From assembly GCA_905182175.1 (NCBI GenBank), contig CAJJAT010000028.1:1-64000 (forward strand): a stretch of 64,000 bases of DNA. Direction: 5' to 3'. The notes below the pieces were generated by a model that worked only from the letters and a program-made list of their open reading frames with translations, did not search any database and was not told the DNA's origin. The position numbers and the translations under genes are program-made. The DNA is from Flavobacteriales bacterium UBA1494 (GTDB lineage: Bacteria > Bacteroidota > Bacteroidia > Flavobacteriales_E > Vicingaceae). Positions 53,633-62,271 of this stretch are shown here, piece after piece (within the stretch, counting starts at the first letter, position 1; each line of letters opens with the position of its first letter).

Positions 53633-53653
53633 ATAATAAATAATAGTATTGAA

Positions 53654-54856
53654 ATGAGTAATGCAATTCACAAATTTTTAGAGAACACAGTAAAACCAAA
53701 CTTTGATGAGGGTGGGAAGCTAGCAAAATACCTGCCCGCTTACGATGCATTGGAGACCTTTTTATTTGTTCCAGGTCACACTACAAACGGAAAAGGTTCT
53801 CACATTAGAGATGGAATAGATATGAAACGTACCATGATTATGGTTGTTTTAGCGATGGTTCCGGCGTTGCTTTTTGGAATGTGGAATACAGGATATCAGC
53901 ACTTTTTAGCAACAGGAGAAGCGTATACCTTTATGGATGCTTTCTTTTATGGTGCGTTGAAAATTTTACCTCTAGTTGTTGTTTCTTATGCAGCAGGGTT
54001 GGGTGTTGAGTTTGTTTTTGCCATTATCAACAAACACCAAGTCGCAGAGGGTTTCTTAGTTTCAGGGATGTTAATACCGCTTTGCTTACCCGTCGAAATT
54101 CCATTGTGGATGGTAGCTGCTGCGACAATTTTTGCAGTCATTATCGGCAAAGAAGTTTTTGGTGGAACAGGGATGAATATACTCAACGTTGCCTTAACTG
54201 CAAGAGCCTTTTTGTTTTTTGCATATCCAACTTGGATGTCAGGCGATAAAGTTTGGATTGGTGGAGGAATGGATGAATCAGTAGCATATGCTGATGGGTC
54301 AACAGGGGCGACGCTTTTAGCTCAAGCAACTGAAAGGTCTTCGGGATTCGTCGATGCTGCAGGTGTCGCGTACACTGATACCTTTATGTCATCCTTTTTA
54401 GGATTAATTCCTGGTTCAGTTGGAGAAACAAGCACACTTGCAATAATGATTGGTGCAGCTATTTTGCTAATTACGGGAATCGGATCTTGGAAAATTATGT
54501 TTTCTGGTGTTTTAGGAGCTTACGTAATGGGACTTTTATTCAACCTTTGGGGAGCTAACCCATTTATGGAAGTGCCGGCGCACATGCACTTGGTAATCGG
54601 TGGTTTTGCTTTTGGAATTGTTTTCATGGCGACAGATCCTGTGTCTGCAGCTCAAACTTCAACAGGAAAGTACATTTATGGGTTCTTAATTGGAATTTTA
54701 GGAATTATGATTCGAGTGTTTAACCCTGCATATCCTGAGGGAATCATGTTAGCTATTTTATTTATGAACGTGATGGCTCCGTTAATTGACCACTATGTGT
54801 TAGAATCAAATATAAAAAGAAGACAAAAACGTACAACAATGGCAGTTGCCGCTTAA
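53654..54856 (+). CDS. nqrB: Na+-NQR subunit B
   Basis: The 400-residue polytopic membrane protein has about 9-10 helices. MVLAMVPALLFGMWNTGYQH, IPLCLPVEIPLWMVAAATIF and TGMNILNVALTARAFLFFAY are family segments. The covalent FMN attachment motif is GSTGATLL with Thr220. Conserved GFAFGIVFMATDPVSAAQTS is near the end. NqrB and NqrD/E form the Na+ path. It lies 21 bases after nqrA. The length is near the usual 410. Confidence 0.94.
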   Translation: MSNAIHKFLENTVKPNFDEGGKLAKYLPAYDALETFLFVPGHTTNGKGSHIRDGIDMKRTMIMVVLAMVPALLFGMWNTGYQHFLATGEAYTFMDAFFYGALKILPLVVVSYAAGLGVEFVFAIINKHQVAEGFLVSGMLIPLCLPVEIPLWMVAAATIFAVIIGKEVFGGTGMNILNVALTARAFLFFAYPTWMSGDKVWIGGGMDESVAYADGSTGATLLAQATERSSGFVDAAGVAYTDTFMSSFLGLIPGSVGETSTLAIMIGAAILLITGIGSWKIMFSGVLGAYVMGLLFNLWGANPFMEVPAHMHLVIGGFAFGIVFMATDPVSAAQTSTGKYIYGFLIGILGIMIRVFNPAYPEGIMLAILFMNVMAPLIDHYVLESNIKRRQKRTTMAVAA

Positions 54857-54867
54857 AACTTAAAGAA

Positions 54868-55587
54868 ATGGACGTAAATAAAAACTCATATACATTTACC
54901 TTTTCCGCACTACTTGTTATTGTTGTTGGAACGGCTTTGGCTTTTGCGGCAGAAGGCTTGAAGCCGATGCAAAAAGAAAATGTACGATTAGAAAAAATGC
55001 AGAATATATTAGCTTCTGTCAAGGTTGAAGCCACACCTGAAGAAGCAGGAGAAAAATTTAAGCAGTACATTATAGAGCAAGTAATGCTAGACAACGAAGG
55101 CAATATTGTCATATCTGAGGGTAAAACTGCTTTTGATATTGATGTAGTTAAGGAATTCAAGACATTGGATATTGAGAAGAGAAATTACCCTCTATTCGTT
55201 TTTGAAGACAATGGTACTAGAAAATATATTGTGCCCATGGCAGGTAACGGTCTATGGGGTCCTATTTGGGGTTTTGTTGCTTTTGAAGGCGACATGAATA
55301 CCATTTATGGTTCTACTTTTGACCATAAAACAGAAACACCAGGTTTGGGAGCAGAAATAAATCAGCCTGAATTTCAAGACAAATTTATTGGGAAAACAAT
55401 TTTTGACGGAACACAATATGTTTCAGTTGAAGTTGTGAAAGGTGGAGCAGATGTGGAAGGCGAAAGTCACATGGTTGACGGTATATCCGGTGGAACTATT
55501 ACTTCGAAAGGAGTAAGCGAGATGATGCAAAGAACCTTAAACGTATATGTTCCTTATTTTAAAGGCAACCAAAAAGCTGCTTTATAA
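54868..55587 (+). CDS. nqrC: Na+-NQR subunit C
   Basis: The 239-residue protein has one N-terminal helix (YTFTFSALLVIVVGTALAFA) and a periplasmic flavodomain: NGLWGPIWGFVAFEGDMNTI and ETPGLGAEINQPEFQDKFIG. The FMN attachment site is DGISGGTITSKGV, with Thr210. This reads S-G-G-T, where the general FMN-transfer consensus for this protein is S-G-A-T or T-G-A-T. FMN is joined by ApbE; no apbE gene is in the window. It is eleven bases after nqrB. Confidence 0.93.
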   Translation: MDVNKNSYTFTFSALLVIVVGTALAFAAEGLKPMQKENVRLEKMQNILASVKVEATPEEAGEKFKQYIIEQVMLDNEGNIVISEGKTAFDIDVVKEFKTLDIEKRNYPLFVFEDNGTRKYIVPMAGNGLWGPIWGFVAFEGDMNTIYGSTFDHKTETPGLGAEINQPEFQDKFIGKTIFDGTQYVSVEVVKGGADVEGESHMVDGISGGTITSKGVSEMMQRTLNVYVPYFKGNQKAAL

Positions 55588-55607
55588 TTTTAAAACCGAA
55601 CTAAGCT

Positions 55608-56285
55608 ATGAGTGAAACAGCAGAAGCAACAGTAGTTGTAAAAGAACCAACAGAGCCGTTATTTTCTTCGAAGAATAAGAAATTACTTTCTGATCCACTA
55701 AATGATGACAATCCAATAACGATACAGGTACTTGGTATTTGTTCAGCGTTAGCGATTACTGTTCAGGTGAAGCAGGCAGTAGTAATGTCGCTTTCAGTAT
55801 TGGTTGTTATGGTCGGAGCAAGTTTAATTGTTTCGTTATTGAGAAATCTAATTCCATCGAGAGTAAGAATTATCGTGCAATTAGTTATTGTAGCTGCATT
55901 AGTAATTTTAGTGGATCAGGTCTTGAAGGCTTACATGTATGAGGTAAGTAAACAGCTTTCGGTATTTGTTGGTTTAATTATTACCAATTGTATTATAATG
56001 GGTCGCTTAGAAGCGTTTGCTTTGGCAAATAAACCTTGGCGATCTTTTTTAGACGCGTTGGGTAATGCAGCCGGTTACGGATGGATTCTAATTGCAGTTG
56101 CTGTAGTTCGAGAATTATTTGGGTCAGGAAAGTTATATGGTTTTCAAGTTATTCCGGAGGCTTTTTATGATTTCGGATACTATAACAATGGATTAATGAT
56201 TTTGCCTCCAATGGCATTAATTACCGTTGGAGTCATCATATGGATTCAACGCTCTAGAAACACCAAACTAATCGAAGAAAATTAA
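55608..56285 (+). CDS. nqrD: Na+-NQR subunit D
   Basis: The 225-residue membrane protein has six helices of the NqrD/RnfE type: [40 protein letters not shown] and [21 protein letters not shown] short N-terminal soluble tail of about 30 residues precedes it. The Cys in ITNC holds half of a 2Fe-2S cluster between NqrD and NqrE in the known structure. It is 20 bases after nqrC. Confidence 0.94.
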   Translation: MSETAEATVVVKEPTEPLFSSKNKKLLSDPLNDDNPITIQVLGICSALAITVQVKQAVVMSLSVLVVMVGASLIVSLLRNLIPSRVRIIVQLVIVAALVILVDQVLKAYMYEVSKQLSVFVGLIITNCIIMGRLEAFALANKPWRSFLDALGNAAGYGWILIAVAVVRELFGSGKLYGFQVIPEAFYDFGYYNNGLMILPPMALITVGVIIWIQRSRNTKLIEEN

Positions 56286-56290
56286 TAAAG

Positions 56291-56905
56291 ATGGAATACG
56301 TAAATATATTTATTAAGTCGATATTTATCGACAACATGATTTTCGCCTATTTCCTGGGAATGTGTTCTTATTTAGCTGTATCAAAAACTGTTAAAACTGG
56401 AGTTGGCCTTGGAGCTGCTGTAATCTTTGTTTTGGGAATTACAGTACCAATTAACTACTTACTTGAAAATTATGTATTGAAAGAAGGTGCTCTAGCTTGG
56501 TTAGATCCCGAATTTGCTGACGTTGATTTAAGCTTTTTGAGTTTTATCATGTTTATTGCAGTAATTGCGTCTATGGTGCAGTTGGTTGAAATGGCAGTCG
56601 AAAAATATGCTCCGGCACTGTATGGTGCCTTGGGTATCTTTTTGCCCTTAATTGCAGTAAACTGCTCTATTTTGGGAGGCTCTTTATTCATGCAAGAAAG
56701 ACAATACGCGAACATTGCTGAAGCAACTGTGTTTGGCTTAGGGTCAGGTGTTGGTTGGTTTTTAGCAATTGTAGCAATTGCTGCGATTAGAGAAAAAATT
56801 AGATACTCAAAAGTACCTGCTCCGTTAAGAGGATTGGGAATAACATTTATCATTACAGGATTGATGGGAATGGCCTTTATGAGTTTTATGGGAATTGAAT
56901 TGTAA
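56291..56905 (+). CDS. nqrE: Na+-NQR subunit E
   Basis: The 204-residue membrane protein has six helices, the counterpart of NqrD in inverted topology: [60 protein letters not shown] and [20 protein letters not shown]. The VNCS cysteine pairs with NqrD for the iron centre. It is six bases after nqrD. Start [10 protein letters not shown]. Confidence 0.94.
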   Translation: MEYVNIFIKSIFIDNMIFAYFLGMCSYLAVSKTVKTGVGLGAAVIFVLGITVPINYLLENYVLKEGALAWLDPEFADVDLSFLSFIMFIAVIASMVQLVEMAVEKYAPALYGALGIFLPLIAVNCSILGGSLFMQERQYANIAEATVFGLGSGVGWFLAIVAIAAIREKIRYSKVPAPLRGLGITFIITGLMGMAFMSFMGIEL

Positions 56906-56924
56906 TTAAAAGAATTATAAAAAG

Positions 56925-58232
56925 ATGATATTAGCATTAAATACAGTAACAGTAGGAGCAGCAGTAGTTGTAGTACTAATAGTAATGTTGTTATTGGTTA
57001 GTCTTTTGCTTTGGGCAAAAGCTAAGCTGACAAATTCAGGTCCCGTTTCACTTATCATTAATGGTGAGAAAAATGTTCAAGTTGAGGCAGGTAGTACATT
57101 ACTTTCAACTTTGAGTGGTGAAAAGATATTTTTGCCTTCAGCTTGTGGCGGTGGTGGAACTTGCGCGATGTGCAAGTGCCAAGTAACAAGTGGAGGTGGA
57201 GAGATTTTGCCAACAGAAAAGCCATATTTCTCAAGAAAAGAGATTGCTGATAATTGGAGGTTAGGTTGCCAAGTGAAAGTGAAAGAGGACATGGTGGTTG
57301 AAGTTCCTGAAGAAGTCTTTGGAATTAAGAAATGGGAAGCAACTGTTGTTTCAAATTATTCTGTCGCATCTTTTATAAAGGAATTTATTGTTGAGTTACC
57401 TGAGGATATGGATTACAAAGCTGGAGGTTACATTCAGATTGAAATTCCTAAGACAGTTGTAAATTTTGAAGAGATAGACATAGAAGCGCACCCGGAAGAG
57501 CATCCTGGTGAACCGGATAAGTTTAAGGCAGAGTGGGATAAGTTTAACTTGTGGCCATTACAAATGAAAAATACAGAATTAATTGAAAGGGCTTATTCGA
57601 TGGCCTCTTATCCTGCAGAAGGAAGAAGAATTATGTTGAATGTTCGTATTGCCACTCCACCTTGGGATAGAGATAAGAATGGTTGGATGAATGTAAATCC
57701 AGGCGTTGCTTCTTCATACATTTACAATCAGAAAAAAGGAGATAAAGTTATTGTTTCAGGACCTTACGGAGAATTCTTTATAAAGGAGACTAATGCTGAG
57801 ATGTTGTATATTGGTGGTGGTGCTGGAATGGCGCCTATGCGTTCGCACTTGTATCATCTGTTCAGAACTATTAAGTCAGGAAGAAAGGTTTCTTATTGGT
57901 ACGGAGGTCGTTCGAAAAGAGAATTATTTTACATTGATCATTTTAGAGCGTTAGAAAAGGATTTTCCAAATTTTAAATTCTATATGGTACTTTCGGAACC
58001 AATGGAAGTAGACAAATGGGAAGTAATGGATAACATGCAAAGCGAAGGTGATGGATTTGTTGGATTCGTTCACCAGTCGGTAATTGATAATTATTTATCT
58101 AAGCATGACTCACCGGAAGACATTGAGTATTATTTCTGCGGTCCACCGATGATGAACCAAGCGGTCCTTAAGATGTGTGACGATTGGGGAGTACCTGAAG
58201 AGAATGTTTCCTTTGATGATTTTGGAGGTTAA
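56925..58232 (+). CDS. nqrF: Na+-NQR subunit F, FAD/2Fe-2S NADH dehydrogenase
   Basis: The 435-residue protein has an N-terminal helix (about 8-30). A 2Fe-2S domain follows with Cys74, Cys80, Cys83 and Cys115 (ACGGGGTCAMCKC and RLGCQVKV). The FAD part has RAYSMASYP near 224, the NADH part has GGGAGMAPMRSHLYHLF, and the end is YFCGPPMMNQAVLKMC and FDDFGG. It takes electrons from NADH and passes them through the iron-sulfur centre to NqrD/E. It is the last gene of the operon, with a strong terminator just after it. Confidence 0.95.
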   Translation: MILALNTVTVGAAVVVVLIVMLLLVSLLLWAKAKLTNSGPVSLIINGEKNVQVEAGSTLLSTLSGEKIFLPSACGGGGTCAMCKCQVTSGGGEILPTEKPYFSRKEIADNWRLGCQVKVKEDMVVEVPEEVFGIKKWEATVVSNYSVASFIKEFIVELPEDMDYKAGGYIQIEIPKTVVNFEEIDIEAHPEEHPGEPDKFKAEWDKFNLWPLQMKNTELIERAYSMASYPAEGRRIMLNVRIATPPWDRDKNGWMNVNPGVASSYIYNQKKGDKVIVSGPYGEFFIKETNAEMLYIGGGAGMAPMRSHLYHLFRTIKSGRKVSYWYGGRSKRELFYIDHFRALEKDFPNFKFYMVLSEPMEVDKWEVMDNMQSEGDGFVGFVHQSVIDNYLSKHDSPEDIEYYFCGPPMMNQAVLKMCDDWGVPEENVSFDDFGG

Positions 58233-58256
58233 TATTTTTTAAGAAAGCTATTGCTT

Positions 58257-58290
58257 AATAAAGGCCCACCATATTTGGTGGGCCTTTATT
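58257..58290 (+). terminator. Terminator of the nqr operon
   Basis: AATAAAGGCCCACC (58257-58270) pairs perfectly with GGTGGGCCTTTATT (58277-58290) around a six-base loop ATATTT. The 14-bp GC-rich stem 24 bases after nqrF is a clear rho-independent terminator, with A/T runs on both sides. Confidence 0.9.
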
Positions 58291-58337
58291 GTTTAGCTAA
58301 ATAAATAAGGTAATATTTCTCATCGATCACTATTGTT

Positions 58338-58925
58338 TTGTGTAATTCTTTTGTGGTTTTTTGGTATAAACTACTAGATATCAGATTAAATTATTTATTT
58401 ACGACCGGCTTGTTCGCTTTATTGTGTATTGGTCAGATTAGCGCCCAAACTTCATTTTCACACTCACTTGTAGGTACTGCTCACATTAGTCCGAATGTTG
58501 ACGGGATAGGTATAACATCCTCCCTAAGATTGAACGTAGTAGAAATAGTCGATGAAGTTACTTTGTCTGTCGGAACACACTTAGGATTGGGATTTAATTT
58601 TAGTTCAGACAGTGAAGGCTCGAGTAATTCTTTTGTTCTTGATCTTCCGATAGTGGCAGAATTGAACTTTGGACATGGAGCAAATCCGGATGCTCGAAGC
58701 TCTTTTGCAGGATTTGTTGGTTTCGGTTATGGAATAAGTAAAATGGGCGCATAAGATGATTTTGGAGTTGGTCACAATGATGCAGCTGGTTTAATCGTTA
58801 ATGGAGGTATTAGAGCAATAATAATTGAACGACCTGTTGGGTTTAGAGTTTCATATTTATTAAACTCTAAAAGTGATGCAGCGAGTGTACTTTGAGTCGG
58901 AATATTTTACAACATTGGATATTAA
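58338..58925 (+). pseudogene. Outer-membrane beta-barrel gene with two in-frame stops
   Basis: One frame runs for 196 codons: signal peptide LFTTGLFALLCIGQISAQ, then FSHSLVGTAHISPNVDGIGI, VEIVDEVTLSVGTHLGLGFN, SSFAGFVGFGYGISKMGA, then TAA (58752-58754). The same frame continues DDFGVGHNDAAGLIVNGGIR, ERPVGFRVSYLLNSKSDAAS, then TGA (58893-58895), then VGIFYNIGY and TAA. The barrel-like strands run straight through the stops. There is also no ATG before the signal peptide, only TTG/GTG codons. It is thus a recently inactivated outer-membrane protein gene. If the first stop is real, only a 138-codon fragment could be made. Confidence 0.7.
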
Positions 58926-58993
58926 TATTTTCAGACTTTTAACCGATAGTATTTCTTTTAAAGGTTTTAGTAAAATGAGTATTTTAAACATAT

Positions 58994-59025
58994 AAAAGGC
59001 TTGATATTTTTGTTAGGCCTTTTTT
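58994..59025 (+). terminator. Terminator after the decayed barrel gene
   Basis: AAAAGGC (58994-59000) pairs with GCCTTTT (59017-59023), followed by further T bases. It lies about 70 bases after the decayed beta-barrel frame and is the remaining end signal of that gene. Confidence 0.6.
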
Positions 59026-59077
59026 ATAAACTTTAAAATATGACTATTGGTGGTCGGCAATTAAAATTGTATTCTAA

Positions 59078-59640
59078 ATGACAGAAATAGATTCAATTAA
59101 ATTGAAAGTGTTCCATACTTCAAATATAAATTTTATTCCTAAAGCTTAGGAACATTATCTTTTAAATGTAAGGTCTGCTTTGCCTTTGCACGTCCTTAAG
59201 AAAGGAGGTATAGAATTTAATTTTAACCGGTCGTATCCAAAACAAGAGATAGTCATAATTTGGTTTTAAAAGGAAAATGCATTCATTGTTTGAGCTTCTG
59301 TATTTGATATTAATTTAGAATTGGAGATCGGTAGATTGGTAGATTAAGTTTTTACTGTTTTAACGTTTGGTTTTATTTTTCTAGAAGGGAATTTACATCC
59401 TTTATTTAAAGAGTTCTTGTTATATTCTAGCTTTCTGTTGTCACAATTTTAGATTAAAATTGGGTCCGGCTAGAGTTTCTGCTAAGAAAGCGATTAGTTT
59501 ATTTACGGGTGGGATTTAATTACAAGCGCTGTAGGTTATTGATAAATTTGAACCTGAATGGGTTATCAAAGTGTTTAAGTTTTACAAATAGGTCGTGCAG
59601 TAATGTATTTTGGAAAAATAACTGTGACCTGTTGTTTAGA
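59078..59640 (+). pseudogene. Decayed coding region of unknown family
   Basis: From ATG 59078 one frame reads MTEIDSIKLKVFHTSNINFI, PKA-stop, EHYLLNVRSALPLHVLKKGG and IEFNFNRSYPKQEIVIIWF-stop, then KENAFIV-stop and ASVFDINLELEIGRLVD before TAA at 59345-59347. Later pieces in other frames keep protein-like sequence: LGPARVSAKKAISLFTGGI, VIDKFEPEWVIKVFKFYK. The codon-like composition with several stops marks former coding DNA. I do not recognise the family. Nothing else is seen between 58926 and 59743 apart from the two hairpins. Confidence 0.45.
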
Positions 59641-59689
59641 ATTTGGCTTTACTTTGGAAGGAGAAAGTAATGAGACGAATAATGACGAA

Positions 59690-59728
59690 ACAACAAAGGC
59701 TTTCTATCTATTAGAAAGCCTTTGTTGT
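59690..59728. terminator. Long hairpin, terminator for ppa and upstream DNA
   Basis: ACAACAAAGGCTTTCT (59690-59705) pairs perfectly with AGAAAGCCTTTGTTGT (59713-59728) over a seven-base loop. The 16-bp stem sits 16 bases beyond the stop of the minus-strand pyrophosphatase gene and could end transcription from both sides. Confidence 0.75.
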
Positions 59729-59743
59729 AAGTTCAAAAATTGA

Positions 59744-60277
59744 TTACTTCTTCATTAATTTTTTATAGTCTATTACACTTTGTAGTATTACTTCTCTCGC
59801 TACCTCTGCGCCTTGAAATTCCTCTACAATTACTTCTTTCTTCTCTAATTTTTTATAATCCTCGAAAAAGCTTCTTAGTTCTTTTATTGAGTGCGCAGGT
59901 AATTCAGAAACATCATTAATGTGGCTCACGCTCATGTCGTTAACGGCAACTGCAATAATTTTATCATCACTCTCGCTTTCGTCTAACATTTTCATAACAC
60001 CAATTGGTCTGGCTTCAACCAAACACATTGGTACTATGTCAATTTGGGACAATACTAAGATGTCTAGAGGATCACCATCGTCGCAATAAGTTTGAGGTAT
60101 AAAACCGTAGTTCGACGGGTAGTTGATAGAAGAATATAAAACTCTATCTAATATTAAAAGACCTGAGTCTTTGTCTAGTTCGTATTTCGCTCTGCTATTT
60201 CGTGGAATCTCAATTATTCCGGTTACAGTTTCTGGGGAGTTTTTACCAATGTGGACGTCGTGCCAAGGGTTGAACAT
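59744..60277 (-). CDS. ppa: Inorganic pyrophosphatase, family I
   Basis: The protein has about 177 residues and begins [20 protein letters not shown]; an upstream in-frame ATG at 60325 precedes the promoter and is rejected. The family I signature [11 protein letters not shown] lies near residue 70. Also present are [20 protein letters not shown] with active-site Tyr and Pro, and [20 protein letters not shown] with metal-binding Asp residues. It hydrolyses pyrophosphate to phosphate with Mg2+, driving biosynthetic reactions in the cytosol. Length and residues are normal. It stands alone between terminator and promoter. Confidence 0.95.
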   Translation of the reverse strand: MFNPWHDVHIGKNSPETVTGIIEIPRNSRAKYELDKDSGLLILDRVLYSSINYPSNYGFIPQTYCDDGDPLDILVLSQIDIVPMCLVEARPIGVMKMLDESESDDKIIAVAVNDMSVSHINDVSELPAHSIKELRSFFEDYKKLEKKEVIVEEFQGAEVAREVILQSVIDYKKLMKK

Positions 60278-60297
60278 GTATCTCTTTTTTATTGCCA

Positions 60298-60305
60298 CAA
60301 AAGTA
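60298..60305 (-). promoter_or_regulatory. -7 element of ppa
   Basis: The minus-strand octamer TACTTTTG fits TAnnTTTG, with a TTTG 17 bases further upstream as -33. It ends about 21 bases before the ATG at 60277, giving a short leader and fixing the start there rather than at 60325. Confidence 0.6.
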
Positions 60306-60491
60306 GGTATTAAACAGTCAATCAAATAGAAAACATTCTAGGTTATGTTCAACTTTATTAATTGCTTCTAGTTAGTACATTTTAAAATGTACCCCTTATT
60401 TTAGAGATAGAAATGATATTTCACACTAGTATTTTGTGTTAAACCTTTGAATCTAAATATTCCAAAGATGTTGCGTTTATTATGTGCCCTA

Positions 60492-62117
60492 TCATTTAAG
60501 CAATTTGACGGTTTTAGAAAAGTCTTTTCCAAGGATATTTATAAAGTAAATTCCTTTTGGTACTGTTGTTAAATTAGTTAACTTTAATAAACCTTTTGAC
60601 GAAGTAGCTGAAATTGATCGAATTAGTTTACCAGTAATGTCTAAGAAATCTATTTGTACCGTGGAATTTAAATCTTTGTTTAAATCAATTGTAAGGTTAT
60701 CTGTAAATGGATTTGGATATACAATTAGGTCTTTATCGAATTGTATTTCTTCCAAGGAAGTCAGTGACGATTGATAAATTCTTATATAATCTATATTCAT
60801 GGAATCTTGCTGAAATCCTGAAGTTATACTCGGTTGAATTGCAAGATTAAAAAGCATGTATTGAGCTGCATTAAAAGGCCAAGTACTGGAATTTTTGACG
60901 TTAGGATGGTATATAAAATGCACTACACTATCAACACTAAAAACCAATTCGTCAGGGAACCATTCTAATGTATAAACATGGAACTTGGTTGATGCAGTCG
61001 TTATTGTTTGTCCGCCATGGTTAACTGTATTACCTGAGCTAGAAGGAGTATGAGTTGCAGATTGAACAAAATTTTGATTGTTGCCCCAGTGCTCCATAAT
61101 ATCGATCTCTCCACAAGCAGGCCAAGAAGCTGTTCCAAATCCTTGTGTTTGCCAATATGCCCCCGACTCTGTTATATTTTTACCCAATGTCCAAATAGCA
61201 GGCCACGTGCCAACACCTGTTGGTAATTTGGCCCTCACTTCAACTTTCCCGTAAGTAAAAGCAAATTTGGAATTTAATCTTGCAGAAGTGTATTGTTTTG
61301 TGTGACCTTGATTTGTAAACGTTTCTTTTTTTGCAATTATACTTAAAACGCCGTTATTTACGACAGAGTTTGCTGTCCTGTTAGTATAATGTTGAATTTC
61401 TCCGTTGTACCAACTTCCGCCATTTGGTAACTGTGTTTGGTGAAACCACTTTGTGTTGTCTATCGCTCCATTGGTATTAAATTCATCTGACCAAACTAAG
61501 CGATTGTATATTGGCCTTTGGATGGGAGGAGATATAAAGGTGCTGTCGAAATAGTAGAAATTATCTATATATGCAATAACCTGATCGTTATTGTTTTCTC
61601 CATTTACTTGAAGCACAACTCTATTAAAATCTGCACGTCTAGTTGGTGCAGGTGATGAAGCATCAAAATTCAAATATGGATCCAAGGCAAAGTCAAATGT
61701 TACAGTTTGCCATTGGTTTAATAGTATCGGTTTTATAATTTCGCACTGAGAAGACCAAGGAGAGGGAAGGTTACCATCTTGTAACTTCAAAGAAATTTGA
61801 TTGGGTGAAGTTCCTGTTATACTGCTTGAAGGAACATAGATTTTAATAGAAAAAGTCGAATAATTAGGAATGTTTAAATTTCTTCCTGCATCAAATCGTA
61901 TGTTAGCGTACTGAGAACCAGTGTCATCGTATTCAAGTACTTTACTTGAAACGTTTATTCCATTTTGATGTGGATTGTTAAGGTTCGTGCTTATTGCACA
62001 ATTGTCTCCAAACCAAGTAGTTATGTTGCCGTTTCCTTCAAAATTATCTTGAATAGTTTGAGCCAAGCAATTGTTATACAATAAAATAGAGACGAGTAAG
62101 GGGTATAATATTTTCAT
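60492..62117 (-). CDS. Secreted GH16 glucanase with carbohydrate-binding and T9SS domains
   Basis: The roughly 541-residue exported protein begins MKILYPLLVSILLYNNCLAQ; a start nine codons upstream is less signal-like. A CBM-type beta sandwich lies at about 20-190 (IRFDAGRNLNIPNYSTFSIK). The GH16 domain (about 200-460) starts RLVWSDEFNTNGAIDNTKWF, has FAFTYGKVEVRAKLPTGVGT, and holds the catalytic motif GEIDIMEHWG near residue 336 with both Glu residues. A type A sorting domain closes it: IVYPNPFTDNLTIDLNKDLN to NILGKDFSKTVKLLK. GH16 laminarinases cut beta-1,3-glucan; the exact glucan is inferred. It has no SusC/D neighbours. Confidence 0.9.
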   Translation of the reverse strand: MKILYPLLVSILLYNNCLAQTIQDNFEGNGNITTWFGDNCAISTNLNNPHQNGINVSSKVLEYDDTGSQYANIRFDAGRNLNIPNYSTFSIKIYVPSSSITGTSPNQISLKLQDGNLPSPWSSQCEIIKPILLNQWQTVTFDFALDPYLNFDASSPAPTRRADFNRVVLQVNGENNNDQVIAYIDNFYYFDSTFISPPIQRPIYNRLVWSDEFNTNGAIDNTKWFHQTQLPNGGSWYNGEIQHYTNRTANSVVNNGVLSIIAKKETFTNQGHTKQYTSARLNSKFAFTYGKVEVRAKLPTGVGTWPAIWTLGKNITESGAYWQTQGFGTASWPACGEIDIMEHWGNNQNFVQSATHTPSSSGNTVNHGGQTITTASTKFHVYTLEWFPDELVFSVDSVVHFIYHPNVKNSSTWPFNAAQYMLFNLAIQPSITSGFQQDSMNIDYIRIYQSSLTSLEEIQFDKDLIVYPNPFTDNLTIDLNKDLNSTVQIDFLDITGKLIRSISATSSKGLLKLTNLTTVPKGIYFINILGKDFSKTVKLLK

Positions 62118-62147
62118 AAATATTCTTTTAGTAATAAGTACCATAAC

Positions 62148-62166
62148 ACAATATACGAAATATTGT
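62148..62166. promoter_or_regulatory. Inverted repeat upstream of the GH16 gene
   Basis: ACAATAT (62148-62154) and ATATTGT (62160-62166) are perfect 7-bp arms around ACGAA. The site lies 30 bases upstream of the GH16 ATG, within the expected promoter, so an operator role is conceivable. AT-rich arms of this length arise easily by chance. Confidence 0.3.
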
Positions 62167-62238
62167 ATATTTTAGGTTGCTCTGGAAGCTTCGCACTTAT
62201 CTTTTTTTATTTTTCTAATTATTTCGCGTTGAAATAGG

Positions 62239-62267
62239 TTGTGTGGGGAATTGTCAACTTAACTTTG
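62239..62267 (+). promoter_or_regulatory. Promoter of queA giving a near-leaderless transcript
   Basis: TAACTTTG (62260-62267) fits the TAnnTTTG -7 element, and TTG at 62239-62241 is spaced 18 bases upstream, as for -33. Transcription should start a few bases past 62267, which is at or beside the queA ATG at 62272. The mRNA would thus have almost no leader. Confidence 0.55.
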
Positions 62268-62271
62268 AATT

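Noticed and set aside
54762-55160. 132-codon frame on the minus strand over nqrB/nqrC
   Set aside because: It covers the end of nqrB and start of nqrC in antisense and has no recognisable motif.
56470-56937. 155-codon frame on the minus strand over nqrE
   Set aside because: It lies wholly opposite nqrE, whose family identity is certain. The translation is Asn/Pro/Ile-rich, as expected of an antisense shadow.
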